Assembly (NCBI GenBank): GCA_029531795.1
Contig: JAPEIS010000001.1
Location: 3,658,001-3,722,000, forward strand
Source of the DNA: Sclerotinia nivalis
Taxonomy: Eukaryota > Ascomycota > Leotiomycetes > Helotiales > Sclerotiniaceae
Length of the DNA: 64,000 nucleotides
Direction of reading: 5' to 3'
Shown here piece by piece: positions 35,088 to 45,578 of the stretch (position 1 is the first letter of the stretch; every line of letters begins with the position of its first letter). The notes beneath the pieces were generated by a model. It searched no databases. It was not told the origin of the DNA and saw only the letters and a list, made by a program, of their open reading frames with translations. A program made the translations under genes and the position numbers.

Positions 35088-36166
35088 CAATCAATCTGAA
35101 GATAGCCGATCCTATCACAACAATTGCAAGAAACTACAGGATTAAATTTCTTTTTCTTATTTTGCGGATCCTTTTTCTGTTATCCCTTTTGTTTCATTGT
35201 ATCGAGATCTATAGGATCATTGTTAGCAACAAATGCTTTACCAGAATTTTTGTTATAATATTTAGTATCACGAAGATTCTGACTCCAAGTAGAGAATTTC
35301 TTTTGCCAACCATCAACATCGTCGGCTGCACAGAGGTTCGAGTCACCAATAATCAAAGTTCGAAGGGGGGCTGTAACCTTTTGTTTCATCGCATTAACAA
35401 TCTCGCGATCAGACTTGTAGCAAAAGTTAACAAGATAAAACAATATAAAGAAGAAAACCGAAAAGGATTCCTTTAAACCTATAAAAAGCTTATCGAATTT
35501 GAGCGAGGCTTTTTTTTCGATATCCATAGAGATATATAATTTGTCCAATTTGGCTAAAAACGAAACAGCAGAATCGAAGCAAGTGGGATCGTCAACGAAT
35601 CTAATGATATCCGTAATACACTTTTGTTGCGTTTAACCATCGAGAAGATTAATAGTATAACTAATCTTCTTTTGTTTGAAGGCAAAAAGTTGTAAGTCGA
35701 CTATTTAACAGAGTTGCAAATCCAACTTTTAGGACTGATAATCCTCTTGTCGAGCGAGAATATTAGATCTTTCGTTTTTAAAAACGGACGGGTCCTTCTG
35801 AGTTTGGCGGGGAGTGGTCGGTTTCTGGCTAATGGTAGCATCATCGGTGTCCAGCTGAGCTTGCTTGCTGGTTAGAGTACGAAGAAGCTCGACATTTTCC
35901 GTTTTGAATTCCTCGATTTTATTTGTTTGAATAACGATATAAATAACTTGAATAATAAAACAATCTTCGATGATAAAGAAAATATAATTTAGGTAAATAG
36001 TTTGTTCGTTAGGATCGACAACGAAATTTGGCATCACTGGAGTATCCAATTCTGCTAAGATTTGTGTAATAATAGACCATTGGCCGAAGACTCGTTGGAT
36101 TTCGGTACGAATTCCTTCGATAGAAGTAGGAGTTGCATTACCAACAAATATAGAACCAAAAACCAT
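35088..36166 (-). pseudogene. Chromovirus Gag with damaged zinc knuckle
   Basis: Starts at the ATG 36166 (MVFGSIFVGNATPT) and is broken into fragments (35729-36166, 35180-35548). Near 35088-35128 a CCHC knuckle can be seen as CNCCDRIGYLQIDC, in which the His has become Tyr and the spacing residues have changed; both are single transitions. Confidence 0.75.
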
Positions 36167-36445
36167 TGTAAAAAGAATTACGATTGCATAAAGTAATCGA
36201 TAGGGAATTTGTGATTACACAAAGCAATCAAAAACAGACACAGAAACCTGCGAATAAATACAATCATACAAAAGCAATCAGGGATCAGAAACTGCGCAAA
36301 AGCAGATAAGAAACACAACCGCACAAAAGCAAACGAATTACGACGGCGCGAAAGCAGTCGAAAACAAACACAGAAGCCTGCAGATGATTTGGCAAGGCCA
36401 GATCACTTTGTAAAGTGACGGAGCCTTTGAAAAAATAGTACAAAT

Positions 36446-36607
36446 TATCACGGTAAGGGAAAAGGTATATATAGGTTTGATTTATTGTTGTACTACGAGG
36501 AGGAGAAGAAGGTTAAGGAGGTGACCTGACTATATAGAAGTGAGTGTATGCATATATGCTTAAGGCACACATGATCACGTGCAGATGAAGGGAGATGAAC
36601 CCGTAAC
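36446..36607 (-). repeat. 5' LTR of the chromovirus
   Basis: 162 bp, less mutated than its partner at 29861-30023. Just inside it (left, about 36400-36445) lies the primer binding region, which I could not match to a tRNA by eye. Confidence 0.93.
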
Positions 36608-36612
36608 ATATT

Positions 36613-38200
36613 AAAACGAAAAGATTTTTAGTTATTGAGAAAAAGTTTATTAATCGCAAATTGATTGTTTTTCGAGATATTAATAAAAAAAGAATGAATA
36701 ATATTATAAAGATTTGGATATAGTTCCATTAATGAAATTTGCAAAAATCAAGGTCTCGATTCGTTGATCGATTATATAATTCTTTTCTTCTATTCAGAAA
36801 TTCTTTTGAACGAGTAATCTATATTGGTAATCCAAAGAAACTTGTATTAAATTCGATACTGTTACCCGATATGAAATATAATACTATTTAGGTTCGATTC
36901 CTTTCGCCGGCTTCCTGGTGGAGTGGTTTATATTATTCATTATCATATTCATAGGTTTTCTGATACTTTTGAATCATTTTATAAAAGACTTTACAACTTT
37001 CAAAATTTGTATCTAAACCACAATGAAATATAAGAATGATATTTGATAAGAAGTGATTGCTTTCAATAATGATTTTGCTTAGTTCCTTTGAGATCGAGCA
37101 TTCTTGGAATACAAGCTTGAGCTTTAGCAGATTACTAATCTCCGGTATGATGAGATATTTTATAGAGTTAAAAATGATTATCTTCTGAAAAATGAAGTTG
37201 GATCAAATCATGCAATCAGACTCATCGTATCTAGAATTGGGGGAGAACTCTAATGTGTAGAAACTTACAATGGAAAGATCATCGATCATTCTGCTGACCA
37301 TTAGAGTATTTCCGACGTCTTGAACTTCAAGAATGAGCAAGTATATGATTTCCCTAACGTTATTGAATATACTGAATAGAATGTAGCAGACTTTGGAAGC
37401 GTGTTTGTATCCCTCCTCCTTATGGTTGTGTAAAGTGTTTACATTGGTTGCCTCGTTCCACAAGCTTCCTCTTATACAATGAAATAGAGGAGAAGTCAAC
37501 CAAGAAGTAAAACTCGAGTGTATCGAACGAAACGAGTGGTTGGGATACAGACGATGAAGAGGAAGCATGGGTAGAATGGAGAGTCAGTTGGAGTACTAGT
37601 GTTCAGTGGCTTCGACGCTTCTGTTTCGGTTGTGCTGACAGGAGATGAGGATCATGTTACAATACGTTTTTTCTTTTTGCCTTGTTACTGTCCCTACATC
37701 TTCTTAAATCACAGTCTAGATTACTTATTCTAAGATTGTTACACTGCCGATATCTCCCTATTATCAATGGGTATACATGATATGTACTTCTTAATCTTAC
37801 AATTCATAAAATCAAAAAGATTGTGATTTCTGATATAAGTATATGATCCTAATGACGAATTACAGGATCAAGTGACTAAGGGGCCGTAAGCTCGACGACA
37901 ACGTAATCAATATTCGAACCCCTGGAAAGAGTATCACGTGATGGATAGACCGGATAGACTGGCTATCCATTCTACCCTCATTGAAGCAAGGACTATATAA
38001 ATCAGAATAGTTTTCATATTCTACTTGATCTAGTAACGACTTCACTTCCAAGTGAATACCCAGTGATATAGCCTTTGCCCACAACTTACCAACCTACGAA
38101 CCTAAGGCATCAGTTACCTAGACGGTACCGGATCGTTACATATACTTGCTACTGGTGCTGTAAGCAATTTATTCATCCATCATCGTCTCAGAAAGAAGAC
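36613..38200. other. AT-rich flank and gene-free spacer
   Basis: 36613-37150 is AT-rich like the repeat island; from about 37200 composition is normal. No gene supported; ORFs at 37203-37568 and 37860-38084 have no family features. Confidence 0.5.
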
Positions 38201-40621
38201 TCAATTAACCTGCGAATCTCTAATTATTTTCTCAGCAACAGCGCACATAATATCGACATAATAATCCACCACTGTCTGGTCACTTCGAGATGACCAGACA
38301 GGCAGCTTAATAGCATTATCATAAAAGGCCTGCGCTGTGGGGAATTGATCATTCCTCCCGAGGCCTTGAGTAATCCCATCTTGATACAAATGTGGAAATA
38401 ACTTATGCGGAGACGTATATAAAGGCTCACGGTAGAGGAGGCCGGTTGATTTCGGAATGTCAATCTCACAAAGCCCATGTTTATGTAGCTCATAGACGTA
38501 CGACTCTCGAGTCAGTCTGCGGGGAGCCTGCGACATGTAAAAATGGACCACCAAAGCATACCAAGCTGGTTCCAGCTGAGCTCCACTCAGAGTATTTATA
38601 TTTGGAACTTTCAGGAATGGGATTTTCGCTAGCCTTGATATCATCTGGAAGGCGTAAAGTGTCTTGAATTGATGAATGCTGCTCAAGTTCTGCAACTGTG
38701 AGAATGCAATCGCGACGGCAAGAGGGTGTATCCGATTTTTGGCACCGGCACCAGTCAAAGCGAAAGAACGGAGAGGGTGGTTATCGGGGATTTCCGCCTT
38801 ACACCGTTTGTTATAGTGACCCCAAAGAAGTTGTCGATAGTAAAACTCTGCGTGCTTTGTAAGTGTAATCCCCCCCTCTCCTCCACTTATAATCTTTTGT
38901 CCTTGAAGTGACCAAGCTGCAGCGTCACCAAATGTCCCCACGAGCTGTCCATCGATTTTTGCACCATAGGCATGAGAACAATCCTCAAAAAGCAGAATTC
39001 CGGGGTTGTCTTGAAGAATTTTAGATATTGCTTCCATATTGCAAGGTATGCCCCACATATGTGTGACGACAATTGCCTTTGTACGGGGAGTAATTGCAGC
39101 CAATATAGCTTTGGGAGATATGTTGCCGTCGTCAGAAGCGTCGCAAAAGACCGGAATAACCCCAAATTGCATGGCTGGGGAACTGGTCGCATGGAAGCTG
39201 TAAACGGGAAAGATGACCTGGAAATATATTTAGTCAGGTAGTACAGCGGCAAATAGGAAGCAACCAACCTCGTCCCCCGGCTGCAACTGGCCTGCAAAAT
39301 ACAACGCTTGCAATGCATTTGTTCCCGAATTATGGAGTAAGGTAAACGATTCAGCAGAGCCATGATACATCTTCCAAGCATGCTCAAACTTGCCAATGAT
39401 TCCGCTATTGTCATATATAGAAACATTCTCATGTAATTGTTTCTCTACATTGTTCACGACTTCTCCGTCGATAAGAGGCCAGCGGTACATACAATCAGGG
39501 ATCGAATTGGACTTGCTCGAGTCTGGCAGACTATGAAATGGGTCGTCTTCAGTGTTTCCTGTCGTTCCGGCCCTAGCATATATAATATCAATCGTTTGCA
39601 TAGTAACCCTGTCACAGTGCATAAATAATTGATTTTCATTTTCAGAATTCGATCTTGCAACAGTTGTGCGCCATACTCTCATCATCTGCTCGAATGATGT
39701 TGAAGTCGCGGCTACTTATCATTAGTTGCTCGCCACGATATGAGACAAATTCAGACCAGGAGTTATCTTACTAAAACTTCTCACCTCGGATTCATTGAGA
39801 AGGTTAAGCTCGACCACGTCGCCATCCATCCGAAGTGAGCCAAATTCCCCATAAATAGTAAGTTGGAATGCCTTGTTTGGCCCAAGTCGAGTAGTGAATA
39901 TACTGCAGGGGATAGAAGTACCTCTGGCAGATAATTTACTATTATGGATGTTTAATATTGCTTGTGCAGTATCTTCACAGTCATAGGGCTGAGAAGGATG
40001 GGTCTGAAAGATCTTGGCATGCTGGACTCCTGGAGCAGAATCGTCACTTAAAAGATTCACCACCAGGTCCACTAAGTGCCACCCAAGGTCAATCAAAACT
40101 CCTCCACCTGAGAGAACTTTGCTAGCTCTCCAACCAGCACCAAGATCACGGACTGATATTTTTCGGATTCCATCGGCAAAACGGATCTTCCCAATTAAAG
40201 GCAACCACTTTTCCATTTGTCGAAATTGCTCGCTATATCGATATTGGCTAGCGGTACTAAGGGTAACATCATTTGACTTTGCAAGGCCTTGAAGTGATTC
40301 CAATTCTAGAGCAGTCATGGCAGCTGGCTTTTCTCTGAGTACATGAATTTTTGAAGCCAGCAATTTCTTGACTATATCTGCGCACATATAGTGTGGAACA
40401 GCAACGTAAGCACAATCAATTGATCTTGATGTAATCATTGTAGACACACTCACAAAAGAAGGGATTTGAAAAGCGTCGGGAAACTCTTCCTTAAATCGCT
40501 TAATCGTTGAATTTGAAAAATCGCAAACTGCTTCCAGCTGCAAGGTTTTGTCCGACAAAATATAAGGAATGGCACAGCGTAGGCTGCGTCGACCCAATCC
40601 GACGATAGCAACTCTAAGCAT
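38201..40621 (-). CDS. Predicted fusion: Gfo/Idh/MocA oxidoreductase + DegT/DnrJ/EryC1/StrS aminotransferase
   Basis: Exons 39772-40621, 39269-39711 and 38201-39217 give 769 residues. Residues 1-330 are a Gfo/Idh/MocA dehydrogenase: a Rossmann start (VAIVGLG), the EKP motif (97-99, catalytic Lys98), GGGVLIDLGWHLVDL (172-186) and a C-terminal FEQMMRVWR/HCDRVTMQTIDIIYAR end. After a linker, residues about 375-769 form a PLP aminotransferase: NSGTNALQAL, PGDEVIFPVYSFHATS, EDCSHAYGA (Asp510 for the pyridine N) and SLQGQKIISGGEGG with Schiff-base Lys539. The 60-nt intron 39712-39771 (GTAAGA, CTAAT, TAG) removes stacked stops and keeps the dehydrogenase fold continuous; intron 39218-39268 has a weak GTTGGT donor. 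Separate bacterial pairs of this kind (e.g. NtdC/NtdA) oxidise then aminate a sugar; the fungal substrate is unknown. Bacterial origin is possible but untested. Confidence 0.82.
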
Positions 40622-40738
40622 CCTATAAGACTTTATTCCGATGTGCGGACGTTAGATTGATTGATTGATTGATTGATTGATTTATCATTTTTACATCCTT
40701 TGTGCATCTGGCAGCTTTATAAACTTTTTCCAAACCCT
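40622..40738. promoter_or_regulatory. Short intergenic spacer with (GATT)7 array
   Basis: Only 117 bp separate the Nudix stop from the fusion gene start on the same strand. About seven tandem ATTG units fill 40653-40682, right in the expected promoter of the fusion gene. Confidence 0.6.
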
Positions 40739-41331
40739 CTAACCCAGTCGCTGGGAAGCAGCATACTCAAACGCTTCCTGAATCACGATTCTCATCGCAC
40801 TAGTAATTTCAAGCCTATCCAACTCCCCCTCCGTCGCCCAGGTACTCTCTGAATGCTCCTCCGCACTCAGCTTGACAGCAGTGTCCGAGTCCAAGACCGA
40901 AACAACGTAATTCAACTGAATGAAGCTCTTGGAGACAAGGATTTCTCGACCGGTATCATCGGCTATTGTCTTTTCCGTCGTGTATATCATTGGTTTTAAC
41001 TCGGTGACGATGTCGCTAATCTCTAGGCCAGTCTCTCCCTTCATCTCTCGAATAAGAGCGTGCTTAATGGTGGGATCATCTGGGTCGACCTTTCCACTCG
41101 GCAATTCGAAGACGCCGGGGAAATAGACTTCGTGAGCAGCCCTCTTCAATAGGAGAATGCTTGGGATTATATGAGAGTCCGAGCATATCGAAAAACAACT
41201 GCTCCAACAACAACTTTATCGTATAGTTGTTTGGTTGCGGAAAGCTGATGTTGTCGAAATTCCTCTCGTGAGAAGTTGAGGGTAGGGTGATTGATGGATT
41301 TGCCTAATGGAATGCGGTTCGGCATAGCCAT
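40739..41331 (-). pseudogene. Nudix hydrolase with an apparent frameshift
   Basis: The start MAMPNRIPLGKS at 41331 leads to KVVVGAVVF, the first strand of a Nudix fold. The frame then runs off to a stop, and the rest resumes one frame over as PSILLLKRAAHEVYFPGVFELPSGKV (41149 to 40739). The shift lies between 41160 and 41190, near a T5 run; I found no intron that fixes it. The Nudix box reads GKVDPDDPTIKHALIREMKGETGL: the first Glu is Asp and the first Glu of the EE pair is Gly, so metal binding may be weakened. Either a decayed gene or a sequencing error. Family members hydrolyse nucleoside diphosphates linked to another moiety; substrate not inferable. Confidence 0.7.
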
Positions 41332-42521
41332 GATTTCTGTAGGTGGAGAAAGTGGATGAAGTGATATAAAGCGTTGTGTAGTAGGGTAAACATCACAGTA
41401 GAATGGAGTTGTCACGGAAGTCCCCGTACAAAAGGTTGCGATATTTCAGCCCCTTCGGAATCCCCAAAAATTATTATCAAATAAGTCAGTTCTGAACTTG
41501 AGACTGCCTGTTTGATGTAGGCTGAAAGTTGTTACATTGCCCTCGTTCTGCCGCCAACCAAATCATTCTGTCTATAGCATCGTATAGTAGAACTCTGTTG
41601 TACCGGATACAAAAAATTAAGCCTACTTAATCCGGTATAAGCGGGTTTCCAGTATAAAAATGTCCGGTATAACGAGGTTCTACTGTATATTATATTTGGT
41701 ACCGTCCTTCAAATGATAAATTATGTTAAGGTTGGAAGTCCTGTATGGACAACAGGATAGGCGTTCTATATGGAGGGTAATGAATATTTTACGAAGGTGA
41801 AGTGAGAAGAAGACTAAGGATTTCCGTACTTTGTAGATTTTACAGCAGAGTCTCCCCTTTTACTTCTTCAATATACCTTCGTTTGTATCAAATTGTTATC
41901 TTTTAGTAATAAAATATCAATTCAATTCTTTCCCTTTATTTCATTTCATTTTTTTCTATCTAAGATAATTATCAATATAAAATACTAATATTTGATAAAT
42001 TAATATTTACTACTTTTTAATAATTGAGGATTGTAGCGGCGTAACACTTACTTAGAGGATTATTTACGATATTATAATTCGAAGATTTCAAAAAATCAGT
42101 ATTCTCTTTTACTATAAATACTAATAATTTCGTTGGAGCTATAAATACATCTCAACGAATTATCAATAATGTTATATTTGCTTTTCGAGTAGAATCTAAT
42201 ATAATAGAACTTGCTGGAAAACGAGAAAAGGTTTTAAGCCTTTTAGGACTAAATGTACTACAAACGAACAAACCAATAATGTAACCTTGAGATTTTGAAT
42301 TTCTTTTTCTCTGCTGTAGAATACATAAAACCTTGCTTCTACTATACAATTTTGTACACAACTTCTTGCTCTGAGTTATCATCTTATTCTGCAAATCTTA
42401 ACAAATCGAGCATCTCTTGCAGCTTCACTATTCAGTTTCACTGTGCGAGCGCACTCTTTATTATCTCTGTGTTTTACCTGGTGAATTTCCGTGTTTGCAT
42501 CCCCTCGATATCCATTCCACC
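41332..42521. other. Intergenic region with a MITE and LTR end
   Basis: Holds the MITE at 41585-41685 and an AT-rich block 41800-42046 ending GGATTGTAGCGGCGTAACA, the same terminus as family E LTRs. 42300-42521 is C/T-rich leader for the tetraspanin gene. Confidence 0.5.
41585..41685. mobile_element. 101-bp MITE, Tc1/mariner-pogo type
   Basis: The ends TAGTAGAACTCTGTTGTACCGG and CCGGTATAACGAGGTTCTACTG are imperfect inverted repeats of about 22 bp, and TA flanks both sides (41583-41584, 41686-41687), as for the Tc1/mariner superfamily. CAGTAGAACCTCGTTA-like ends are typical of pogo/Fot relatives. No coding capacity, so it is non-autonomous. Confidence 0.82.
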
Positions 42522-43797
42522 ATGAACGTTGTTAAGAAGTTGCTACCATGGGCAACACCACTTGTGAGCACTATTACGATTATTTGGCTATCTAAACGCA
42601 CCTAGCTAACACTATCTAGCTGTTGCTCATTTTGACCGTTGTAGCTATGTAGGGAGCTCCGAAGCACATTTGATGACGACCATAGACTAACATCCGCCAG
42701 CTATTCCTACTCCCAAATCCGCCTCCTCTCACTTCCCATCTCGCAAGCTCTCGCACTATTCACGATAGTTTTACCGCTCGTCACTGGTATTTCTACACAA
42801 GGTGCCATTGGTTTGATCCAGCGAGCGAATAAAAAGGAGCAAAATCAACTCACGCTGCCACTTATTGCTGTTATTGGGTTTCAGTTGATCTACGAGACTG
42901 TTGTCGCTACTCTGGCCCTGACACATATGATACAACCCAATTCATTACATTGTGGTTTGGAAGATAAATGGCAGAAGTTCTTCAGCGCGAAGAATGAAGG
43001 AAAGATTAAAGCGATTCAAGACGCGTTGAATTGCTGTGGTCTTCATTCTGTGTTTGACAAGGCATGGCCATTTAGGAAGGATGTCCATGGACCTGGGAGT
43101 TGTGTGGATTTGACAAATCGTTCGCAGTGAGTCTTTCCTTTTCCGGCCTTGCGATAACATATTCAGAGATGAAGCTAATATCCCCCAAGAAGTTGTTTTG
43201 GAACTTGGAGACAAGCGGAGCAGATCAATGCCGGCCTGCTTTTAATCGTGGCTATAGTCATTTTCATCATCAAGGTACGTTGCTTCTTTTATCGTATCAA
43301 AATGCCATCTACCTTCAATACATATCGCATATTATAGATGCGTCTATTCGTATCAAGCTTTTATGTTGTGAGTGGTGAGATAGCTAGATAGCTCCTCAAG
43401 GTTCTAGAAAGCTTCAACAAGCACAGAAAGTGGCATTCACACTTATGCACATATTACATGGTTTCCACTGGTCGCGGAGAACACTCCGTTCTGCAGTGGA
43501 TCTAAATGTATCATTCATCTTCTAACATCTAAACCCCAGGTGACTTCTATCATAAATCTGCTCACCAACTCCTTCTGGAGACGCTCGTACTGGTCCCGGC
43601 CGATCCAGAGCATAATGGGTGGTGATACCGAGGCCCCACAGGCAGACAATAGGGCAGAGGCCAGACGGCTTATTGAAGAAGGTGATGACGAAGAAGAATC
43701 TTACCAAGATGAGCCCACTGAAGATCGCCTTACAGCATTTAATAGTTCTGGACAAGGACCCAGAGTCGAGCCTTCTCGCTTGTCTCAAAACTATTAA
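42522..43797 (+). CDS. Fungal tetraspanin-like membrane protein
   Basis: Six-exon model: 42522-42563, 42620-42648, 42701-43126, 43190-43274, 43338-43367 and 43540-43797; 289 residues. Four hydrophobic segments fit TM1 (about 7-24), TM2 (35-54), TM3 (74-97) and TM4 (175-194). The large loop between TM3 and TM4 has the tetraspanin hallmark NCCGL (Cys135-Cys136-Gly137), with partner cysteines at 158 and 168. The cytosolic tail is acidic and ends QNY. Exons 1-4 are well supported; the 30-nt fifth exon and the join to the tail are less certain, and a direct splice 43274-43540 would also stay in frame. Layout suggests the Tsp2/Tsp3 type rather than Pls1, but I do not force a name. Confidence 0.8.
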
Positions 43798-45578
43798 GCA
43801 ATCTTAAGCTTCCAAGCATATAATAGGCTTAAGGATGAGATGCGTGAGGGCTCAATAAGAATCCTGGTGGATTATCTGGGGCATTGATATCCACTCGGGG
43901 CACTTTCTGGTTCGTGAATGATGATTGGAGAAGATCTGGGGAAGGGGGTTGAACGGTTGAACGGGTGCACGGGTGAAAAGGATATTTGCTGATGATATCG
44001 GGAGACGTAAATTTTTTGGTTTGGTTGTAATGTGATATGATCAGATGGTGCAGTTTACATTTACCTTTTCGGTTTATCCTACAGCATGAGGGCATCTCCC
44101 TACTCCTTACATCTGGGCGTAATACAATAAAACGGGCACTTTTATCCCGACTTGAACCCTGCACATACATACATGCATGATGCCGATTCCCACTCACGTG
44201 ATTACGGGCAAACCGACAGGCTGAGTGAGGAAGGTAGATAAAAAAGAAGAGAAGAATTATTGGAAGGTCGCTGATGGGGCCGTTAGAGATATACAATCTT
44301 GAAATAATCTTGCTACTATGCGCTGTACAAAAAGCTACCCATCTCATATTTTATATGTTGAGAGAAGCCCACGAAAGGCCACGAAAGACCACGAAAGCCC
44401 ACGAAAGCACAGCACGCGATAGGGAAATTTGGATTCAAGAGGAAAGAATTAATCCCTTTCAGTCGTCGTGCATATTCAAGTGCATACTCGGCGTTACACT
44501 GCAGCTAGAAGCGTGATAGAATCTACTCGGTGAACTGGGTTTAAGAAGCTTTTCATTTATTTCCATCCAATCAAAGGATGGATTTTGAATTTTTACAACA
44601 CATCTATTCACTTCCACCCCTCTCATTTTGGGGCTCTGCCAACTTTTACTTTGTTTCTGTTTGGATGAGATCCCTTGCTGGAAGATATACAGCGGAGCGA
44701 CAAAACAGTAAAACAACAAAACAACAAAATAACAAACCAATAAATCAACAAACCAACAAATCAACAAAACACCACATACAAACAAACAGGAGATAGTATT
44801 CAACCAACCACCCACACATCGGTTATCTCTTTGAAGAAAAACCGTCTTTCCCGGATATTGGCTATACTGCTATACTACTATACTACTATACTACTATACT
44901 ACTATACTACTACCCTACTACCCTACTATCCTACTTACATACTTACATATTACACACTTACATACACACCTTACACAATCAAGACTGAAGGCTCAACAGA
45001 TTGTCATTCGGTTCTTAGAAAACGTTTTTTGTTTGTGTGGTAATTATATTATGTACACCCAAGTGTTTTCCGTGTCCCCACGAGTCCCGGTCGTGGTCAT
45101 GGTTATGGTCATCTCCGCATAGTGCACGTCAATATCCATCATTTCATCCCATCCCACTACCACTACCACCATACACGTACCGTATCTATAGTACCCTTTC
45201 CACCCCAAAAGAAGCCAAAGCTTATTAAAAAGGATTTATTTTTCCTTTTTTTGCATCCTGCACCGCCTTTCTTATTCTCATCCAGTGGCAGAAGGTTATC
45301 GTATGTGTCAATAGATAGCTCTGACAGATCACAGATCGGATCCTTCCATCGCTCCCCTCATTCTTTGCAATATCCATCCATACACATACTGGCACGGTCC
45401 ACGAAATCCAAGGATGACTCTGTCTCGAACTACTTCACCGCAATGCTTCTGATATTAACATCTCATACACATTTCAGAAAAGGTCCTGGATAAGCACGCA
45501 CGTACCGCACAGAAATTAAATAAACGAAAAAAAGGGAAAAGAAATCAGGAATACCTTGGGGATACCTACACATAGGCC
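43798..45578. other. Intergenic region with microsatellites
   Basis: Includes a CCACGAAAG tandem (44370-44415), an ACAACAAA-type tandem (44700-44770) and a TATACTAC array (44860-44920). The stretch before 45579 is likely promoter and leader of the transcription factor. No gene supported. Confidence 0.55.
44860..44940. repeat. Microsatellite (TATACTAC)n
   Basis: Uninterrupted run of 8-bp TATACTAC units followed by CCTACTA variants. Confidence 0.85.

Larger units (their letters stand above)
29861..36607 (-). mobile_element. Full-length Ty3/gypsy chromovirus, RIP-inactivated
   Basis: 6747-bp element on the minus strand. LTRs are 36446-36607 (5') and 29861-30023 (3'); both run TGTTACGGG-like to CCGTGATA. 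TATTA flanks the element on both sides (29856-29860, 36608-36612). Reading leftwards: Gag with degraded zinc knuckle, aspartic protease, reverse transcriptase, RNase H, integrase and a C-terminal chromodomain, the chromovirus order. A purine run (GAGAAGGGAA) sits just inside the 3' LTR as polypurine tract. Every coding part is cut by stops, mostly where Trp or Gln codons became TGA/TAG/TAA, and catalytic residues are lost, so it cannot transpose on its own. Confidence 0.93.

Noticed and set aside
29937..36166. Chromovirus fragments as possible host genes
   Set aside because: LTRs, target duplication and domain order explain all of them as one dead retroelement.
36885..36925. GGTTCGATTCC string resembling a tRNA T-loop
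   Set aside because: No T-stem or acceptor pairing and no anticodon arm upstream.
37203..37568. 121-codon ORF (-)
   Set aside because: No domain, no leader, and composition like surrounding spacer.
41410..41435. TGTCACGGAAGTCCCCGTA resembling the start of family B LTR
   Set aside because: Similarity stops after about 20 bp and no matching end or duplication is present.
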